NCBI RefSeq assembly: GCF_000176235.1 | Contig: NZ_ACZV01000005.1 | Location: 1,178,001 to 1,242,000, forward strand | Source of the DNA: Vibrio orientalis CIP 102891 = ATCC 33934 | GTDB lineage: Bacteria; Pseudomonadota; Gammaproteobacteria; Enterobacterales; Vibrionaceae | Direction: 5' to 3' | DNA: 64,000 bases | Shown: piece after piece, positions 1 to 7,889 of the stretch | Layout: each line of letters begins with the position of its first letter | Position numbering within the stretch: position 1 is the first letter of the stretch | Program-made: the position numbers and the translations under genes | The notes under the pieces: generated by a model | Told to the model about the DNA's origin: nothing | What the model saw: the letters and a program-made list of their open reading frames with translations, nothing else | Database searches by the model: none

Positions 1-1351
1 CAGCTACATCGTCAATTATGAAGATTGTTTCTAGAGACTCCCTTTTTCTATACTCAACGTCAAAAATAAAGCTAAGCAAGTACAAAGCTCGGCGTTCTCC
101 TTGGCTGAGGGAGGATATTTCATGGCGTTCGCATTCTAGGGTGTCTTCTTTATCTGTAAATATGAACTTCAATACAGCTTTTGATTTTCCTAGAATTGCG
201 TCAGATTGATTAAACAAACCTAACTTGAATGGCATATCGACAAAACGAGAGTTAAAAAGTTCTATTGCATCCAGCCATTGAGGGGCTTCTTGAGCAGCTT
301 GCTCCTCAAGTTTTTGGATCTGTTCTTTATTCGATTCCCATGCTGACAAAAAAAGATCTACTTCAGGACAGTTCTCAATATACATTCGCCATAGTTCTTG
401 TTTGAACCATTCGCGTTTACCAGGATTCAAATTAACAATTAAGGATTCAGCTTCAGTTGGACTGCTCGACTCTAAGAGAGTTTGGATTGCCATAGATTGA
501 GCATTTTTTGCCAATTTAGTTTTGAGAGTTTTGAGCTTTGTGTCTGTATCTATCTCTTTGTTTACTTCTTTAATTTTTTCTTTAAATTCTTCTAGCCCAA
601 TGTCTCCGGTGTCACCTTGTATTTTTATGGTATGACCAGCGTCGAAAAAAGCGTTTTTTTCTAGAGCATCACGACTGGCGTCAGCTTGGTTAGGGTTAAA
701 AACTCCTTTTAGATATAGTCCTCCACTTGATTTAAAAACATCGTCATAGCGTTCAAGAAACTCTCGTGCTTTTAATACAAACTCAGGACTGTCTAGTACT
801 TCTACTGCCTTTTGATGAAAAACATCGGCATAAAAAACTTTATCTGATGAGAATGTAGGTGAAATAGTTTTTGCTTTTTGCAGAGATTCGATAAGTGACT
901 GTGCAGGGAAATCTTTACGAATTGTTTCTTCTACGTCAGCTTTTTTAACCTTTGAAAGTTTTTGAAGTTTCGAAAGCATTTTAGATTTAGCACTTTCAAT
1001 ATCTTTAACTAATGAATCATATTTCTCTTTACTTTCTCTGTTGATCAAAAGGTTAGTGACGGATTCGTCATCAGTGGTGAGATCTATGTTTGAATTGAGG
1101 ACGTAGATAGAATTCGGGTCTATCTGATCCCCCTTGAAATTAACATTCGCAGTGGAAGGGCGTTGAAACCTCTCTTCCTGAGGTTGTTTCTCTTGTCGTA
1201 AAGCATCAAATGTTCTCGTAAACGAGGTTTTCATTAATCCATTTGGAGCGTAGATGGCAAAAGCTCGATTTCCACGACCAGAAAAGTCGAAGTCATACTT
1301 TAATTCTGAAATTCCGTAACAGTTCTTCAATTGCACATTTAATATAGTCAT
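1..1351 (-). CDS. AAA ATPase with SMC-like layout (AAA_13-type), C-terminus cut by window edge
   Basis: An open frame of 450 codons runs on the minus strand from ATG 1351-1349 and continues past base 1. AGAGGAAG lies just upstream as a ribosome binding site. Residues 34-43 form an unusual Walker A, YAPNGLMKTS, in which the usual GxxGxGK has A and M at two glycine positions. A long charged, probably coiled-coil, middle follows. An ABC signature LSQGERR is near residue 415 and a Walker B IFIIDD near 443, with a second Asp in place of the catalytic Glu. This order matches the AAA_13 group, which includes PrrC/RloC anticodon nucleases and other phage-defence ATPases. The effector part, if any, is outside the window. 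It lies downstream of a recombinase on the same strand, so a defence role is inferred, not shown. Confidence 0.8.
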   Translation of the reverse strand, partial: MTILNVQLKNCYGISELKYDFDFSGRGNRAFAIYAPNGLMKTSFTRTFDALRQEKQPQEERFQRPSTANVNFKGDQIDPNSIYVLNSNIDLTTDDESVTNLLINRESKEKYDSLVKDIESAKSKMLSKLQKLSKVKKADVEETIRKDFPAQSLIESLQKAKTISPTFSSDKVFYADVFHQKAVEVLDSPEFVLKAREFLERYDDVFKSSGGLYLKGVFNPNQADASRDALEKNAFFDAGHTIKIQGDTGDIGLEEFKEKIKEVNKEIDTDTKLKTLKTKLAKNAQSMAIQTLLESSSPTEAESLIVNLNPGKREWFKQELWRMYIENCPEVDLFLSAWESNKEQIQKLEEQAAQEAPQWLDAIELFNSRFVDMPFKLGLFNQSDAILGKSKAVLKFIFTDKEDTLECERHEISSLSQGERRALYLLSFIFDVEYRKRESLETIFIIDDVA

Positions 1352-1695
1352 CCAACTTCCTCTAGTAACAAAAGCGTCAATAGTGTTATAAATCAATAGA
1401 TTAGATTGAATGGTATGTTATTCCATAAGAAAAGTGAAAGCTGACTTGGCGATTTTGATAAGTAGACCTGATAGTAAGGTGGAATTTACCCCCGTAATAC
1501 AACACGGGAATTCACGGCGAACAGGATATGAATGAGTAAAAGGTCTATCCAACAATGGGGCAAGAACAAGTTAGGAAAACTCGGACACACAGCTAAAAAT
1601 GTTCTGACTTTGAACACTCTGCCACTCCTGAAATGACAAAAAGTGTTCTAACCTAGAACACTTTTAAGATCGGTTGTTGGAATCTAACCGCTAAT
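1352..1695. other. Intergenic region between ATPase and recombinase
   Basis: No convincing ORF. It contains two related dyads: 1599-1618 (TGTTCT, spacer, GAACA arms) and a perfect 11-bp inverted repeat at 1639-1665. The promoter of the ATPase gene should also lie here, but no clear -35/-10 pair was found. Confidence 0.6.
1639..1665 (-). terminator. Hairpin downstream of the first recombinase
   Basis: AAAAGTGTTCT and AGAACACTTTT form a perfect 11-bp stem with a 5-nt loop. On the minus strand it ends in five Ts, so it can terminate the recombinase transcript that stops at 1696. The arm and spacer geometry also resembles a tyrosine-recombinase core site. Confidence 0.6.
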
Positions 1696-2559
1696 TCAAC
1701 GCCCTAGATAAACCGCAGTCACTTCCTCTCGACCGTGTCCTAGCTCTTCGCTAATGATCATTCTGGCTTCATAGTCACGCAGCTTGTCTGCACCACTCAA
1801 CCCTTTCGTTGACGGCCCTCCCGCAGCAGGAGCGCTATTACCCGTCAACTCAAGGTATCGCTGGTGCGCATACGCATGCCTCAGGCCATGTGCACGATCG
1901 AGTCCCATCTTGATACATGCTCGTTCGTATCTACCTAGGTGCGTTTTATACGTATCCTCTTTCGGTATAAGTGATCCATCCCCCACCCACTTTTTTATCG
2001 AATCGATAAGTTCACGTTGCGCTTGGGTTCTGATTGGTACGGTTCGCGGTCTAGCGCCTTTTGTTTTAGTCAGGACTAAGTGATCACCTTTATCTGAAAA
2101 GCGCAGTATTATCTTCATGCACTCTTCTCGGCGAAGACCAAAGGCGGCCTGTAATCTGAAACTCGCTTCTAAATAGCGGTTATTGAGCCTAGATAACTGC
2201 TCATTTGATATGTGGCGGGACCGATTGATGTTTGTAACGTAGTGGCGCTTTTCAATACCGAGAGAAGCATTGTTAGCGGGTATAAGACCAGGCTTACCAA
2301 TTTTTTCTGATAGCCATCTTAGGTGAGACATTCGGTTTTTTATTGTACCTGCCGATAAGCCTTGCGATTGCCAATGAGTTAACAACTTTACGGCGTGTCG
2401 ACGGCCAAAGTTCTTTAGCTCTAAGTTTCGTACATTCAGCTCTTTCAGTAGACTGTCCACCAGCTTGAGCACTTTCTTTCTCTCTGCTTGAGTGGCTTTC
2501 GAGCCGTCTGGGTTTCGGTTTAGTAAACGGGTAATTTGGAAATAGAAATTAGTAGCCAT
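1696..2559 (-). CDS. Tyrosine recombinase / integrase
   Basis: 287 residues. The N-terminal third (about 20-110) is a SAM-like core-binding region, and the C-terminal part is the catalytic domain. The full catalytic set is visible: Arg at 143/144 in GLRREE, Lys 167 in TKTKGA, HGLRH with H224 and R227, H275 in LGHGREE and the nucleophile Y284 in AVYLG, almost at the end. It would cut and rejoin DNA at specific sites through a 3'-phosphotyrosine. The layout fits the phage-type integrase-domain proteins common in Vibrio islands. It is probably the recombinase of the accessory block that carries the neighbouring ATPase and/or the PARIS-like pair. No truncation is apparent. Confidence 0.9.
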   Translation of the reverse strand: MATNFYFQITRLLNRNPDGSKATQAERKKVLKLVDSLLKELNVRNLELKNFGRRHAVKLLTHWQSQGLSAGTIKNRMSHLRWLSEKIGKPGLIPANNASLGIEKRHYVTNINRSRHISNEQLSRLNNRYLEASFRLQAAFGLRREECMKIILRFSDKGDHLVLTKTKGARPRTVPIRTQAQRELIDSIKKWVGDGSLIPKEDTYKTHLGRYERACIKMGLDRAHGLRHAYAHQRYLELTGNSAPAAGGPSTKGLSGADKLRDYEARMIISEELGHGREEVTAVYLGR

Positions 2560-3432
2560 GCGCTAACCCTCTTCTTGTTCAATGAAAAATAAAGAGCCGT
2601 GGTTTCGGCTCTTTCTCTGTCATTCGAAGGTTCTTATTTCACGGGTGCAGTAGTTAGGTATCAATGCGATTTCAGATTAGTGTTGTTACCCCCGTTCATT
2701 TCGACAGAACGCCTATCGCTTCGTTGAAGCAATTAGGTAATGGAGTGAGACTACTGTGCGGTCAGAAATTCCGAACAATTGAATGACTGTAAGCCATGTG
2801 CAATTGCTTAATCCCCAGAAGCCCGTTGGGCTAGTGAGATAAGAATGCGCTGGTAATTAATTGGTTTCTTTTACAAGTAGGCTATGCAGCAATGGCTGCG
2901 TATTTAATTCCATTTCATTGTGTGCGATGGAGGCTGAGTATTCAAATTTGGTGACGCTCTCAGCGCCAGTTTTGCTTCGGCGTCATTCGTTGATAATTCT
3001 GAGAATCGGCTCGGAAGGTAGTAAATGCGGGCGCTGTCTGTCCTGTCACTCCTTTATTAGTAGTGACAGGACTAATGCAATCTCGCTTTATCTATCTTGT
3101 TTTTATGGTCATATTCAAAGACGTTTTCGTCCTATTGTGAGTTAGACTCTTAAATCTCCCAGCCCAAATTTGCCTTAAAATATTTGAGTCATTATCACAC
3201 TATTGACAGTGGATTACCGTTATGTACTGAAGAGAAAATTTCAACTAACCCCAATAGCTTCTTGGGACGCTTAGTCATCTCAAAAAACGGTTAATGCTGT
3301 ATGGTTTAGGGTATATATATTCGTGCCTATAAAAATTTGATTGGTGTCGACAAACAGAAAACCAAACTTGGTGCTCAGCAAGTATGCACATATAATCTTG
3401 GTGAATATTTGTATAACAACCGAGGTGAAACC
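2560..3432. other. Long region without a convincing gene
   Basis: About 870 bases between the divergent recombinase and AriA-like genes. Short overlapping frames exist (for example 2838-2954 and 2861-3145, plus), but they lack good starts and recognisable domains. A perfect 11-bp inverted repeat with an 11-nt loop lies at 3040-3072 (arms GTCCTGTCACT / AGTGACAGGAC). The region is less AT-rich than the following operon, which suggests an older or different origin. The promoter of the AriA-like gene should be near its 3' end. Confidence 0.5.
2591..2614 (-). terminator. Terminator-like hairpin upstream of the first recombinase
   Basis: AAAGAGCCG and CGGCTCTTT form a perfect 9-bp stem with a 6-nt loop. 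On the minus strand it is followed by a T-rich tail (TTTATTTTTC). It sits 32 bases before the recombinase start, so it would insulate that gene from minus-strand transcription arriving from 2620-3300, where no gene is seen. Confidence 0.5.
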
Positions 3433-4749
3433 TTGAAACTGGTAAGTTTTTCAGCGCAAGGGGTTCATGGCTATATGGACTTCGATGTAAATTTTAACCA
3501 AGACGTCAACTTTCTTATAGGTTCAAACGGCTCGGGCAAAACAACTGCAATTAAGATTATAAAAGCACTTTTAAATCCAACACCTGAATTTTTCTCACAA
3601 ATCAAATTTAAATACTGTGAATTAATTTACTTTAGAAACAATAAAGAAAATATCCTCGCCGTTAATGATTGCGGGCAACTAATAGAATTTATTATTAATG
3701 AGAAGAATCTAAAATTACCACGAGAGATATTAGAGAATGCTTACGACGAATACATTGAAAACGGACGAAGAGCTATATCTTCGTTTGCAAATGACTTCTT
3801 TCGAAAAGTAGAAAGAATGCCTACTCCAATATTTTTAGGAGTAGATAGAAAAAAAAGTGATCACAAAATAAGTAACAAATACTATCATTATGACTCATTT
3901 GCAAATTCACCAAGAACTAGAAGAGAACTGTCTCTCGGGCTTCTAGGAGATGCATTAATAGAAACTCAAATTCTGATACAAAATGCTTATAAGGGTATAA
4001 GAAACGAAGAGAGAAAGATGGATAGTGAACTTAGAGATAGCATATTAAAGTCTACCTTTAAGTTTTTTGACTTTGAGTCTGAAGAATTACTAAACAATAG
4101 AAACAAAGCAGAGCTTCTTATTAAAAAGAAAAAAGAAATATTAACTGCACTCCACAGAATTAGCGATGTAGATAGCTCGATAACTCAGGAAGTTAATGTG
4201 TTTTTTTCAAGTTTGAATAAATTACTTTCAGATCTAGAAGATGATCAGGAAGATGCAACTCTAAATGTAAACTGGTTGATGAATCAGGCTATCATTGGAC
4301 GTATTTCAGACATGGTTGAAGTTATAGATAAGTACGAGCAAAGGATTTCAGAAATAAATGAACCAATTAATAAATTTATAGATACGATCAATCTCTTCTT
4401 TAAAGATTCAAACAAGATTTTAACGATGGATACAGTTGGTAGGCTTGCTCTTAAAGTTAATGGTAAAGCAAAATCTATAGGTGTTGAATGTTTATCTTCA
4501 GGTGAACGTCAAATTTTAATTATCGTTGCTCACGTACTATTTAATAAATATGGCTCAGAAATGATAACTAAAAAAGGCGTTATTGTTATTGATGAACCTG
4601 AGCTTTCACTTCATATGAGGTGGCAGGAGATTTTCTCCGAGATCATTCTAAAGGTTAGTCCTGAAACGCAATTTATACTTGCTACGCATTCACCCGATAT
4701 TGTGGGTGATTTGGGGAATAAGTGTAAGTACGTGAGGGAAAGTGATTAA
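3433..4749 (+). CDS. ABC-type AAA ATPase, PARIS AriA-like sensor
   Basis: TTG 3433 is preferred as start because GAGG lies 7 bases upstream and the product then begins MKLVSFSAQG, as this ATPase class usually does. A longer frame opens at TTG 3337. The 438-residue product has Walker A GSNGSGKTT (about 30-38), a mixed helical middle, signature SSGERQ, Walker B VIVIDEPELSLH (about 384-395) and an H-switch ATHSPD near the C-terminus. This is an AAA_21/OLD-like ATPase without its own nuclease. The next gene overlaps by 1 base and encodes a DUF4435 protein, the pairing that defines PARIS. In known PARIS systems AriA senses phage anti-restriction proteins such as Ocr and holds AriB inactive. Low GC and the TTG start fit horizontal transfer. 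Phage defence is inferred from domains and gene order. Confidence 0.82.
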   Translation: MKLVSFSAQGVHGYMDFDVNFNQDVNFLIGSNGSGKTTAIKIIKALLNPTPEFFSQIKFKYCELIYFRNNKENILAVNDCGQLIEFIINEKNLKLPREILENAYDEYIENGRRAISSFANDFFRKVERMPTPIFLGVDRKKSDHKISNKYYHYDSFANSPRTRRELSLGLLGDALIETQILIQNAYKGIRNEERKMDSELRDSILKSTFKFFDFESEELLNNRNKAELLIKKKKEILTALHRISDVDSSITQEVNVFFSSLNKLLSDLEDDQEDATLNVNWLMNQAIIGRISDMVEVIDKYEQRISEINEPINKFIDTINLFFKDSNKILTMDTVGRLALKVNGKAKSIGVECLSSGERQILIIVAHVLFNKYGSEMITKKGVIVIDEPELSLHMRWQEIFSEIILKVSPETQFILATHSPDIVGDLGNKCKYVRESD

Positions 4750-5597
4750 TGCTCGAGAGAAAATCAAACGCAAAAAAAGCTAAGAGTAAATTCTTTCAAC
4801 AGTATAATGAAATTGATATTTATATTGAAGATACTGCAGTTGGATATAAGAAGCTTTTTACAAAACTTATGTCTAGATATTTTAAAGGGAAATACCAGGT
4901 TGAAAATGTTTTCCCTTTGGGAGGGAGACTAGAAGTTATTAAAGCTTGTCACGATGATCAAGTAAAAAGTGATCGACCTAGAATATATATAATAGACGGT
5001 GATTTGTATCTTTTAACTGGCGAAAAACATAATCTTAAGGGTTTGTATATTCTTCCTAGATACTGCATAGAGAATCATTTAATTTGTTCTGAATCGATTT
5101 TAAAAATAATGGAAGAAGAAGACCCAGAGAAAGAAATTGAAACTTTGAGAAAAATATTCGATTTTAATGGGTGGGTAAACTCTAATAAAGAGAATCTATT
5201 ATTATTATATATTGAATATGCGATAGCAAAGAAGATTGCTCCCCACATTAAAACCGTATCACACGGTCACAAATGCCTGATTAATGATAATACAGGTATT
5301 GTTGATAGCGAAAAAATTCAAAACCATATTAAAGAAGTAAGAGTAAGCACTATTCAAGCAACGGATATTGAGACATATGAGGAGGCAAGAAGTGAAGTAT
5401 CACAGATAGTTAGTTTTAGTGACTGCGACTTCTTGAGCTATATTTCTGGTAAGGATGTCTTAATGCCGCTACTACTTATGAGACTTAAGAAGAACGTTAA
5501 GACTAATAGCACTAATATAGCAATTAAACATCGATTGTCTAACAACTGCAGTGTTGACACCTTCAAAGACTTAAACTTAGCAGTAAACCTTGTTTAG
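4749..5597 (+). CDS. DUF4435 TOPRIM-like protein, PARIS AriB-like effector
   Basis: 282 residues, starting in a TAATG overlap with the ATPase gene, so the two are translationally coupled. The N-terminal half carries TOPRIM-type acidic residues: E27 in YIEDTA, the DxD pair D83/D85 in IIDGDLYLL, and E108 in CIENHLI. This is the DUF4435 pattern. In characterised PARIS systems AriB is a TOPRIM ribonuclease released from AriA on infection and cleaves host tRNA-Lys, causing abortive infection. A rho-independent terminator follows within 13 bases, so this is a compact two-gene operon. The family assignment is firm by motif; the function here is inferred. Confidence 0.82.
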   Translation: MLERKSNAKKAKSKFFQQYNEIDIYIEDTAVGYKKLFTKLMSRYFKGKYQVENVFPLGGRLEVIKACHDDQVKSDRPRIYIIDGDLYLLTGEKHNLKGLYILPRYCIENHLICSESILKIMEEEDPEKEIETLRKIFDFNGWVNSNKENLLLLYIEYAIAKKIAPHIKTVSHGHKCLINDNTGIVDSEKIQNHIKEVRVSTIQATDIETYEEARSEVSQIVSFSDCDFLSYISGKDVLMPLLLMRLKKNVKTNSTNIAIKHRLSNNCSVDTFKDLNLAVNLV

Positions 5598-5609
5598 AAT
5601 CAACGTATG

Positions 5610-5639
5610 AAAAAGGCAGTATAAATATACTGCCTTTTT
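5610..5639 (+). terminator. Rho-independent terminator of the PARIS-like operon
   Basis: A perfect 14-bp inverted repeat (AAAAAGGCAGTATA and its complement, two-base centre) ends in TTTTTC, 13 bases after the AriB-like stop codon. Confidence 0.9.
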
Positions 5640-5889
5640 CTTCCTTCACAATGCAACTTACTGTTTTTAGTAGAACATTGAAGCGTTTACTTCTAGTCAA
5701 GATTGAATTTATATCTGAACATAGTGACTATCCGGCTTCTCGGTCATAGATCTTTCTCTGATCTGTACTTAAAACAGGTGTATAGCGAGTATATTGCATT
5801 TCAGTGATCTTTAATTTAGAAAGGCTGCTCACAAGCTTTTGTATTAAGATTTTCTAGAACTCATTGATACAAATCAATAGACTTGAAGC

Positions 5890-6753
5890 TTACCTGCCTC
5901 CCCAACTCATCTTTGGTTCAACCTCAATCGCTGGAACCTGATTCCAGCGAATATCATTTTCTCTCGTGTATATCTTCGTTGTATCAGCATTGGCATGGGC
6001 CATTCTCTCCGTTGCGCTTATGCCCTGCTCTTCAATCATTCTGGCCGATAAGCCTCGGATCTCATGATAGGTTGGTCGAAGGGCTTTCTTAAGGTGATCG
6101 TATAGGCCCAAAGAATCTCTTACTTTGCTGAACTCTTTACTGATATTGTGATGGTGAACCTGGTAAAGATGATCCGTTTCCTTAGAGATACCTCTTTGTA
6201 ATTGGCGAGGTTTTCTATGCACCACGTATGGGCAATGCAGCCTTGAAGTTTTGGACAGATCGACAATATCCTTAATCGCCTGAGTGACTGGAATCGCTAC
6301 CGCAGATGTCTCAGATTTTTGGACTTTTTGACGATGGATATAAAGCGTGCCGTAGATGGGTTGGCCGTCAATGTAATCCACCCTGCCCTCTGGATTCCAA
6401 AGAATACCGCATACGCCTTCCCTAGGCTTCTTGATTCGATAGCGCAATCTGTAGATTTCTCGTACAGCATGAGTCGTCTCTACGGTTAAAGACATTGCTA
6501 CTTTCAAGAACAGTGGTGCCGCTTCATAGATCTGAAGATAGCTTCCGTAGTCTAAATTGTGACGCGCTTTGGTGCAATCCTCTTTGGATAAACGTCGCTG
6601 TTTCTTGTTAAGAACAAAGTTACTCTCTATCGCACTCTCATCAGCCAAATAGGAAAATATCTTTTTCAGGTTGCTGATTTTTCCATTTAGCTGCCGATTA
6701 GTAAGCTCAGAATAATATTTACCAACGTGCTCATTTAACACCATGTAGGGCAT
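5890..6753 (-). CDS. Tyrosine recombinase / lambda-type integrase, N-terminally short
   Basis: 287 residues with core-binding and catalytic domains. Catalytic residues: R98 in HAVREIYRLRY, K146, H230 and R233 in YHEIRG, H253 in MAHANADT and Y262 in KIYTR. Lambda-family integrases of this type are usually near 380 residues with an N-terminal arm-binding domain. Here that domain is missing and the frame has an in-frame TAG eight codons upstream of the first ATG, so the gene is either a short variant or a 5'-truncated remnant. The ribosome binding site is weak. With the recombinase at 1696-2559, on the same strand, it brackets the PARIS-like pair and probably marks a second integration event. 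Confidence 0.8.
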   Translation of the reverse strand: MPYMVLNEHVGKYYSELTNRQLNGKISNLKKIFSYLADESAIESNFVLNKKQRRLSKEDCTKARHNLDYGSYLQIYEAAPLFLKVAMSLTVETTHAVREIYRLRYRIKKPREGVCGILWNPEGRVDYIDGQPIYGTLYIHRQKVQKSETSAVAIPVTQAIKDIVDLSKTSRLHCPYVVHRKPRQLQRGISKETDHLYQVHHHNISKEFSKVRDSLGLYDHLKKALRPTYHEIRGLSARMIEEQGISATERMAHANADTTKIYTRENDIRWNQVPAIEVEPKMSWGGR

Positions 6754-7381
6754 GGCGTTCTTTAACGTTTCCTATATGAAATAATTTTGATCTATATCTC
6801 TCTTTCTCCCTAAATATTAAACTGCTGACAAAAATAAAATTAGAGCAATTACTTTAATTATTTTTTAAACATTAACCTTTAAGGCATTTTGAACGGTAAA
6901 TATATCCTCACAAGTACCATAACTGCACCACCAAATCGAACAAAGAATATACATAATTGCTGATATATAAATTAATACCATCTAAAACATAAAGTTATCA
7001 ATATATTGCCATTTGTCTCATCGGTTTAATCAAGCCAATGCTAAATATCAAAATTGTTATCAGACTAATGATAAAGTGCTCTTTTATCCGTTTCATGAAA
7101 TAAAAACCATAGTATTTGTAAGAATTAACCCACCTTCATCCCTGCAATCAACACTGAATAAACATCACACTTTAATAAATATAAATTCACAAAGACTAAT
7201 ATAAAAATTCCCTTTTCCGAAACTTATTTACCGTGTTAATAAATAAAACACGGGATTGATTTGGAGTATTACTTAGCTTCAAAAGGTACTTAATTCCCGC
7301 ACGAGAAAAAATCAAATATCAGAGATTAATAACTGATTATTGGTTTGTTATTTAGTAGGAACTCTTTACTAGGATTCTGGT
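6754..7381. other. AT-rich intergenic region upstream of the haemolysin operon
   Basis: 628 bases, very AT-rich, with no supported ORF. It must contain the vvhB promoter. A 7-bp dyad with a 9-nt loop (CCGTGTT / AACACGG, 7231-7253) is the clearest structure. No convincing CRP consensus site was found. Such AT-rich leaders are typical H-NS targets, but that is inference. Confidence 0.5.
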
Positions 7382-7888
7382 ATGTATAAGAAAAACACTA
7401 AAGTGTTAGGCGCAGTTACCCTGCTCTCTTCTTTAATCGCTGCACATTCATTTGCTGATATTCAGATACTCGGAAGTGAAAGTGAGATATCTCAATCAAT
7501 CACTGATCACTATCAGCAATCAAGTCGATTTTACGACGGTAGCTTGGCTAACAATGATGCACTCTACATTAACGTAGCAACGGCATCCGATGATGACATC
7601 AACAAAGCAAAATCACACATTTATCAGGGAGATATTGTCATCATAGACCTACGTCAAATTCCAGGAGAAGAAGCAAAAATCGAACTGAGCCAATCGTTAA
7701 CTGGGCTAGGTAGCGACAGCCCTCTTGTTGTCACCGGCCTTTATCAGGGCGACAAGATCATTAATTCTATTGTGGCCGACGTTCGCGATGAAAATGGTCA
7801 ATCAATTAATAACCCTTCAGCTGAACTAGCAAGTCTCAACCACTCGCTGGTTCATGCTCTAGATCGTCTTGGTTTTGGAGGTAAGTAA
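7382..7888 (+). CDS. vvhB: VvhB-like haemolysin accessory protein
   Basis: 168 residues with a clear signal peptide (cut expected after AAHSFA, near residue 25), so it is exported. No enzymatic motif is visible. AGGA lies 7 bases before ATG. The gene directly precedes the VVH-type haemolysin, and the ribosome binding site of that gene overlaps the end of this one (GGAGG at 7876-7880). In V. vulnificus and V. tubiashii an equally placed small protein precedes the haemolysin and is thought to act as a chaperone or accessory factor. The name rests on position, size and signal peptide. Confidence 0.8.
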   Translation: MYKKNTKVLGAVTLLSSLIAAHSFADIQILGSESEISQSITDHYQQSSRFYDGSLANNDALYINVATASDDDINKAKSHIYQGDIVIIDLRQIPGEEAKIELSQSLTGLGSDSPLVVTGLYQGDKIINSIVADVRDENGQSINNPSAELASLNHSLVHALDRLGFGGK

Positions 7889-7889
7889 T

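Noticed and set aside
2861..3145. 94-codon plus-strand ORF before the AriA-like gene
   Set aside because: No ribosome binding site, odd composition, no domain; competing frames are equally open.
2600..3330. Retron-like non-coding RNA next to the defence genes
   Set aside because: A hairpin with perfect 11-bp arms exists, but there is no reverse transcriptase and no a1/a2 repeat pair.
7013..7204. 63-codon ORF upstream of vvhB
   Set aside because: Low-complexity AT-rich frame, no ribosome binding site and no gap to a promoter.
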